59,456 nt of DNA from Microbacteriaceae bacterium (GTDB lineage Bacteria > Actinomycetota > Actinomycetes > Actinomycetales > Microbacteriaceae). The stretch lies in contig JAHEGG010000001.1 in NCBI GenBank assembly GCA_024639845.1, forward strand, positions 211,792 through 271,247, given 5' to 3'. The position numbers and the translations under genes are program-made. The notes under the pieces were generated by a model. That model searched no databases. It was not told the DNA's origin and saw only the letters and a list, made by a program, of their open reading frames with translations. Below, one piece after another: positions 52,105 to 59,456 of this stretch. Numbering within the stretch: position 1 is the stretch's first letter; the number at the start of each line of letters is the position of its first letter.

Positions 52105-52842
52105 TCCGGCGGAAGACTTGGTCTGTTTGGCTGTAGCCGCAGGTTTCTTGCGAGCAACGACTTTTGGCACCTCGATAACTGGCCAAGTCACCTGAGCCGG
52201 GCCAAAGACTTTCTTTGCCGACTTGATGATTCCCGTTGCAAAAAGTGCGTTTCCAGCACCACCGATGGCGGCCCCGATCATCAAAGGAATCTGTTTTCCT
52301 GCTACCAGAACTCCAGTTTTGGTTCCGTATATCGTGATAAAGCGAGGGCCCATGACCCTGTTTATGTTCTTGATCACTTCTCTCGATAAGACCTTTGGGC
52401 CAACCAATTGTCTACCCCAATGAGGCACTACTTTGCCTATGATTTTCTCAAGAACACCTGTGGCAGATTGCCCGAGTAAAACAGCTGACACAAGCAGCCT
52501 CTTACTCTCAAGGTCTTCAGGATGCACTCCGGATAGTTCGGCGGCAGTGTAGACGTACAAGACCGAAGCTTCTAGGAAGCCGGCAAAATCGAGTGCCGCC
52601 GCGACACCCTGACCAACCAGATTCGGCACCGCCGCCGCAGCACCCGCACCTGCACCCGAGGCCGCTACAGCGCCCACGTACCATTTGTTTACGAAGTCGA
52701 GCATCTCTTGAGGAGTTTTGTCGGGGTGAACTCGGCGCAAGCGCTCGAGATTACTCAGAGCTACCGTCTGTTGGCTTAGCAGCGCTCTGTGAAAAGTGCG
52801 CTGAACGATGTTCGTGGTTGATTTTTCTGAAGTGTTCCCCAT
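52099..52842 (-). CDS. Hypothetical membrane-associated protein, weakly EcsC-like
   Basis: 247 residues. Amphipathic and hydrophobic helices (YVGAVAASGAGAGAAAAVPNL, IPLMIGAAIGGAGNALFATGI) precede a Lys/Ala-rich C-terminal tail (ARKKPAATAKQTKSS). The Gly-rich helix pairs and the order of helices are reminiscent of EcsC-family proteins, but no motif settles it. TATTGT 7 nt before the ATG would fit a leaderless start. Confidence 0.6.
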   Translation of the reverse strand: MGNTSEKSTTNIVQRTFHRALLSQQTVALSNLERLRRVHPDKTPQEMLDFVNKWYVGAVAASGAGAGAAAAVPNLVGQGVAAALDFAGFLEASVLYVYTAAELSGVHPEDLESKRLLVSAVLLGQSATGVLEKIIGKVVPHWGRQLVGPKVLSREVIKNINRVMGPRFITIYGTKTGVLVAGKQIPLMIGAAIGGAGNALFATGIIKSAKKVFGPAQVTWPVIEVPKVVARKKPAATAKQTKSSAGK

Positions 52843-52871
52843 ACGCCAAACAATAATGCATTTGACCTAAA

Positions 52872-52877
52872 TAAACT
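52872..52877 (+). promoter_or_regulatory. -10 box, leaderless
   Basis: TAAACT 6 nt before the ATG at 52884. Confidence 0.45.
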
Positions 52878-52883
52878 TGTGCC

Positions 52884-53240
52884 ATGCCAACTATTCACAT
52901 CGACGGTCGCGCGCTGCGAGTTGAACTCACCGCCGCCGAGAAAATCTGGGCGATGCATGGCAGCATCTCGCTGCCGGCCGACAAGGTCATCGGCGCCGAG
53001 CCGCTTCAACCGCGCTGGTGGAAAACACTCGGCTTGCGCATCCCAGGCACAGCCCTGCCAGGTGTGATTGTTGCCGGCACCTATCGCGCCTACGGCGACC
53101 GCGTTTTCGTCTATTGGACCCGCAAAAAGCAACCTTTGCAGATCAACCTTTTCGACCATCACTTCAATCGCATCATTATTGGTGTGGATGATGCAGAGGC
53201 CTACGCCGACCAAATCAACGCCGCTCTGACCAGCTGCTAA
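52884..53240 (+). CDS. Small beta-rich protein, PH-like domain, unknown function
   Basis: 118 residues with no signal peptide or membrane helix. Strands alternate (TIHIDGRALRVELTA, PGVIVAGTYRAYGDRVFVYW, NRIIIGVDD) and end in a helix, as in bacterial PH-like domains; the RVFVYWTRKKQPLQINL stretch is typical. No function known. It lies just before the rpoB promoter. Confidence 0.65.
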   Translation: MPTIHIDGRALRVELTAAEKIWAMHGSISLPADKVIGAEPLQPRWWKTLGLRIPGTALPGVIVAGTYRAYGDRVFVYWTRKKQPLQINLFDHHFNRIIIGVDDAEAYADQINAALTSC

Positions 53241-53260
53241 AAATTTCTTGAAAATTTTGG

Positions 53261-53290
53261 TTTACAAGCGCTAAAAAGCAGTTGTAAGAT
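53261..53290 (+). promoter_or_regulatory. Promoter of rpoB-rpoC
   Basis: TTTACA (53261-53266), 18-bp spacer, TAAGAT (53285-53290), giving a leader of about 130 nt before rpoB. No terminator-like structure or ribosomal-protein site recognised in the leader. Confidence 0.6.
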
Positions 53291-53424
53291 AGTGGTTTGC
53301 TCCCAAACCTTCTGCGCGCATATGTTGGCGTGCTCAAGTGACTGCATATTTAGGCGTCACAAAAGTTTAGGGTCGCGATCTCACATCCGCTCACACTACG
53401 AGTAATGCCCTTGGAGGGATCTTC

Positions 53425-56400
53425 TTGGCTGCGAAAAACGCAAAATCCATTAAGAATGACCGATCGGCCCAGCGCCCATCATTCGCCAAAGTAACCGAAC
53501 CTATCTCAGTTCCTGACCTGCTGAGCCTACAAACCGAGAGCTTTGACTGGCTCGTAGGCAACCCAGCATGGCGCGAACTGGTTGGTCCAGATGCAAAGAC
53601 CGGCCTCGAGGAGATCTTCGAAGAGATCTCGCCAATCGAGGACTCGGCTAACAGCACGCAAGACGCCAAGATGGGCCTCTCGTTCGCTGCTCCTGAGCTC
53701 TACGACCCGACCTACACTCCTGACCAGTGCAAGGAGAAGGGCAAGAGCTACACCAAGCCTCTATACATCAAGGCGGAGTTCACCAACTACCTGACCGGTG
53801 AAATCAAGAGCCAGACCGTGTTCATGGGTGACTTCCCAGTCATGACCGAAAAGGGCACCTTCGTGATCAACGGCACCGAGCGTGTTGTTGTTTCGCAGCT
53901 GGTTCGTTCGCCAGGTGTCTACTTCTCGGTAACCACCAACACCACCGGTAACCTCGATGTTCGCAACAACAAGGCTCAGATCATCCCGAGCCGTGGTTCA
54001 TACCTCGAGTTCTTGACCGAATGGGTTCGCGAAGATCGCAAGCCAATCGCACGTTTCGGCAAGCCAATCGTTCAGGTTCAGGTCGACCGCAAGACCAAGA
54101 TCTCAGCAACCATCTTCTTGAAGGCTCTCGGCCTCACCGAAGAGCAGATTCGTGACGAGTTCGCCGACATCGCAACCGCAGTCGGCAAGGATGCTCCGAA
54201 CTGGGTCTATGACGCAGACCTGGTCGAGAACACTCTCGCCTACGACCGCTCAAAGGTTTTCGCAACCCCGATCGTCACCAAGGAAGACGCTCTACGTGAG
54301 CTCTACCGCAAGGTGCGCGGCGAGGCTGCTGGCCCAGACACCGCCGAAGCTTGGTTGCGTTCAACCTACTTCGAAACCAAGCGTTACAACTTGGCCAAGG
54401 TTGGTCGTCACAAGCTCAACCGCAAGCTCGGTCTGAACGAAGCCGGCGACATCACCACGCTGACCGTCAACGACATTGTGGCAACCCTCAAATACCTTCT
54501 CCTGTTCGACCAGAGCATTTCGAACGCCGCATCCGTGGCTGTCGGCTCGTTGCTCGAGTTCAACATCAAGATGGGCGGCAAGAACGCCAAGATCACCGTC
54601 TCGTCTGACGACATCGACGACTTCTCGAACCGCCGCATCCGCTCGGTCGGTGAGTTGATTCAGAACCAGGTTCGTATCGGTCTAAGCCGTATGGAGCGCG
54701 TTGTTCGTGAGCGTATGTCGACCCAAGACATCGAAGCGATCACCCCGCAGACTCTGATCAACCTGCGCCCAGTCGTGTCGGCAATCAAGGAGTTCTTCGG
54801 AGCATCCCAGTTGTCGCAGTTCATGGACCAGAACAACCCGCTTGCTGGCCTTGCCCACAAGCGTCGCCTTTCGGCCCTCGGCCCTGGCGGTATCGCTCGT
54901 GAGCGTGCCCAGATGGAGGTTCGTGACGTTCACCCATCGCACTACGGCCGCATGTGTCCGGTTGAAACCCCTGAAGGTCCGAACATCGGTCTGATCGGTT
55001 CGCTAACCGCATACGCCCGCATCAACACCTTCGGCTTCATCGAGACCCCTTATAACAAGGTTGTCAATGGCAAGGTTTCGGGCAAGATCGAATACCTCGA
55101 TGCCGCAGCCGAATCCGGCAAGGTCATCGGTGGTGCAGACGTTCCACTGAATGCCGACAAGACCTTCGCAAACAAGAAGGTTTTCGCGCGCTTCCGCGGC
55201 GACGTCGTTGAGGTTGACAACACTCTTGTCGACTACATCGACATCTCGCCTCGCCAGCTCGCATCGGTCAGCACCTCGCTGATTCCATTCCTCGAGCACG
55301 ACGACTCGTCGCGTGCACTGATGGGTGCAAACATGCAGCGTCAGGCAGTTCCACTGCTTCGCTCGGATGCTCCACTCGTCGGAACCGGTATGGAGCGCGT
55401 TGCCGCAATCGACTCCGGCGCGGTAGTGGTCAACGAGACCGCTGGTGTTGTCGAAGAAGTTTCGGCAGACCAAATCGTGATCGCCCAGGATGCCGGTGGC
55501 ACCCGCACCTACAACCTGCGCAAGTTCGAGCGCAGCAACCAGGGAACCGCAATCAACCAGCGCGTAATCGTTGAAGCCGGAAGCCGTGTCGAGGCTGGCG
55601 AAGTTCTCGCCGACGGCCCTTCGACCGACAACGGTGAACTCGCCCTCGGAAAGAACCTACTCGTGGCGTTCATGCCATGGGAAGGCCACAACTTCGAAGA
55701 CGCGATCATCATCAGCCAGAACCTGGTCAAAGACGACACTCTTTCTTCAATTCACATCGAAGAATATGAGGTTGACGCTCGAGACACCAAGCTCGGAAAA
55801 GAAGAGATCACCGCAGACCTGCCTAACGTTTCGGGCGAAGCCTTGGCTCAGCTCGACGAGCACGGCATCATCCGCATCGGTGCAGAGGTTCGCCCAGGCG
55901 ACATCCTCGTCGGTAAGGTCACTCCAAAGGGTGAGACCGAACTGACCGCCGAGGAGCGCTTGCTTCGGGCAATCTTCAACGAGAAGAGCCGCGAAGTTCG
56001 CGACACCTCGCTCAAGGTTCCACACGGCGAGCAGGGCACCGTCATCGGTGTCAAGGTCTTCGACGTCGACAACGACGACGAGCTCGGTGCCGGAGTCAAC
56101 CAGCGCGTTGTGGTTCACATCGCTCAGAAGCGCAAGATCACCGAAGGTGACAAGCTTGCTGGTCGTCACGGAAACAAGGGTGTTATCTCGAAGATTCTGC
56201 CTGTCGAAGACATGCCGTTCCTCGAAGATGGAACCCCTGTCGACGTTGTTCTGAACCCACTCGGTATTCCTGGTCGTATGAACTTCGGTCAGATTCTCGA
56301 AACCCACCTCGGATGGATCGCATCGCAGGGTTGGAAGGTTCCAGACGCCGCCAAGTGGGCTGCCGACCTAGCTGCTTCGATGCGCGAAGGCGCCGCGGGC

Positions 56401-57051
56401 ACCAAGGTTGCAACGCCGATCTTCGATGGCGCATCCAAGGATGAAATCGTGCACCTGCTCGAATCGACCGTTCCAAACGAATGGGAGAAGGAGAACAAGC
56501 GCAAGCGCATCGACGGAACCGGAAAGGCACGTCTGTTCGATGGCCGTTCGGGCGAACCGTTCCCAGCCCCAATCTCGGTTGGTTACATGTATGTTCTCAA
56601 GCTGCACCACTTGGTTGACGACAAGATCCACGCGCGTTCGACCGGTCCTTACAGCATGATCACCCAGCAGCCGCTCGGTGGTAAGGCTCAGTTCGGTGGT
56701 CAGCGCTTCGGTGAAATGGAAGTTTGGGCACTGCAGGCTTATGGTGCAGCGCACACTCTCCAAGAGTTGCTCACCATCAAGTCTGACGACATCCAGGGTC
56801 GTATTCGCACCTACGAGGCAATCGTCAAGGGCGAAAACATCCAGGCTCCTGGTATTCCAGAGTCGTTCCGCGTTTTGGCTAAAGAAATGCAGTCGCTCGC
56901 ACTCAACGTTGAGGTTCTCAACGGCAAGGGTGACGTTGTGACGCTCAAGGAAGAGGAGTGGACCGATGCGGACCGCGCTTCTGAAGAGCTCGGCATCAAC
57001 CTGTCTAAGAACGAATCCCTGTCGGCCGACACCGAGTACACCGGTTTCTAA
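53425..57051 (+). CDS. rpoB: DNA-directed RNA polymerase beta subunit
   Basis: 1208 residues, actinobacterial length. TTG start with GGAGGG at 53413. The rifampicin-pocket block begins at about residue 457 ([17 protein letters not shown]) and continues [12 protein letters not shown] with the usual Ser, so no classical resistance change is seen. Catalytic and structural blocks [18 protein letters not shown] and [10 protein letters not shown] are intact. The gene is 25 bp before rpoC and forms one transcript with it. Confidence 0.98.
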   Translation: MAAKNAKSIKNDRSAQRPSFAKVTEPISVPDLLSLQTESFDWLVGNPAWRELVGPDAKTGLEEIFEEISPIEDSANSTQDAKMGLSFAAPELYDPTYTPDQCKEKGKSYTKPLYIKAEFTNYLTGEIKSQTVFMGDFPVMTEKGTFVINGTERVVVSQLVRSPGVYFSVTTNTTGNLDVRNNKAQIIPSRGSYLEFLTEWVREDRKPIARFGKPIVQVQVDRKTKISATIFLKALGLTEEQIRDEFADIATAVGKDAPNWVYDADLVENTLAYDRSKVFATPIVTKEDALRELYRKVRGEAAGPDTAEAWLRSTYFETKRYNLAKVGRHKLNRKLGLNEAGDITTLTVNDIVATLKYLLLFDQSISNAASVAVGSLLEFNIKMGGKNAKITVSSDDIDDFSNRRIRSVGELIQNQVRIGLSRMERVVRERMSTQDIEAITPQTLINLRPVVSAIKEFFGASQLSQFMDQNNPLAGLAHKRRLSALGPGGIARERAQMEVRDVHPSHYGRMCPVETPEGPNIGLIGSLTAYARINTFGFIETPYNKVVNGKVSGKIEYLDAAAESGKVIGGADVPLNADKTFANKKVFARFRGDVVEVDNTLVDYIDISPRQLASVSTSLIPFLEHDDSSRALMGANMQRQAVPLLRSDAPLVGTGMERVAAIDSGAVVVNETAGVVEEVSADQIVIAQDAGGTRTYNLRKFERSNQGTAINQRVIVEAGSRVEAGEVLADGPSTDNGELALGKNLLVAFMPWEGHNFEDAIIISQNLVKDDTLSSIHIEEYEVDARDTKLGKEEITADLPNVSGEALAQLDEHGIIRIGAEVRPGDILVGKVTPKGETELTAEERLLRAIFNEKSREVRDTSLKVPHGEQGTVIGVKVFDVDNDDELGAGVNQRVVVHIAQKRKITEGDKLAGRHGNKGVISKILPVEDMPFLEDGTPVDVVLNPLGIPGRMNFGQILETHLGWIASQGWKVPDAAKWAADLAASMREGAAGTKVATPIFDGASKDEIVHLLESTVPNEWEKENKRKRIDGTGKARLFDGRSGEPFPAPISVGYMYVLKLHHLVDDKIHARSTGPYSMITQQPLGGKAQFGGQRFGEMEVWALQAYGAAHTLQELLTIKSDDIQGRIRTYEAIVKGENIQAPGIPESFRVLAKEMQSLALNVEVLNGKGDVVTLKEEEWTDADRASEELGINLSKNESLSADTEYTGF

Positions 57052-57076
57052 GAGTTAGTTAAGAGGAAAGCAAAAA

Positions 57077-59456
<2,380 letters not shown>

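Noticed and set aside
53241-53424. L10-type attenuator or riboswitch in the rpoB leader
   Set aside because: No stable hairpin followed by a T-run and no known motif could be read by eye; only a -35/-10 pair is supported.

Overview
The window looks like a chromosome segment of a small free-living actinobacterium, most likely a Microbacteriaceae of the freshwater Luna type (Rhodoluna/Aquiluna-like). This is an inference from moderate GC, the mismatch endonuclease NucS, a rpoB-rpoC pair with actinobacterial features, carbohydrate ABC operons that lack their own ATPase, and many apparently leaderless genes. In at least 15 places a TANNNT box, often TAGGCT or TAGACT, lies exactly 6 or 7 nt before the start codon. 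There is no rRNA operon, transposase, CRISPR array or recognisable prophage. One tRNA-Ser(CGA) is present.

Layout. 1-2530: end of a secreted protein, then pyrE and an MFS permease. 2600-13005: a beta-glucan (probably laminarin-type) utilisation locus. It holds a secreted two-repeat protein, two secreted GH16 glucanases, a cytoplasmic GH1 glucosidase, a LacI regulator and a sugar ABC importer (binding protein plus two permeases). LacI-type palindromes of the form TGAAACCGNTTTCA lie in the control regions. 13145-15880: HAD phosphatase, SpoU-type RNA methyltransferase and two small envelope proteins. 16017-21306: a LuxR-type regulator whose 3' end carries a run of 24 G/C, divergent from a 1377-residue alanine-rich repeat protein with an OmpA-like C-terminus. 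21395-24624: purA, unknown proteins and a YqhA family protein.

24625-27270 is a visibly more A+T-rich island next to purL. It contains a broken Ig-domain fragment and a two-gene cassette: a MazG-like pyrophosphohydrolase overlapping a GIY-YIG/DUF2075 (Schlafen-type) ATPase-nuclease. This is the best candidate for an undescribed, possibly defensive, system. 27299-30624 is purL-purQ-purS. 30711-39865 carries a third GH16 without a signal peptide, two secreted CotH-family kinases, a TagF-like glycerophosphotransferase, DUF3048 lipoprotein, MFS, DUF4956 and DUF1003 proteins, which looks like an envelope or surface-polymer region.

39880-53240 is mixed housekeeping: nucS, an amidotransferase, a histone-H1-like protein, EamA and CDF transporters, a DUF6421-like protein with threonine aldolase, a nitroreductase, DedA, a winged-helix regulator preceded by a Met/Cys-rich 31-residue leader ORF, an LMW phosphatase, upp, tadA and tRNA-Ser. 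53425 to the end is rpoB and the first two thirds of rpoC, cut by the window edge.

All functions are assigned by reading protein motifs by eye. No database search was run.
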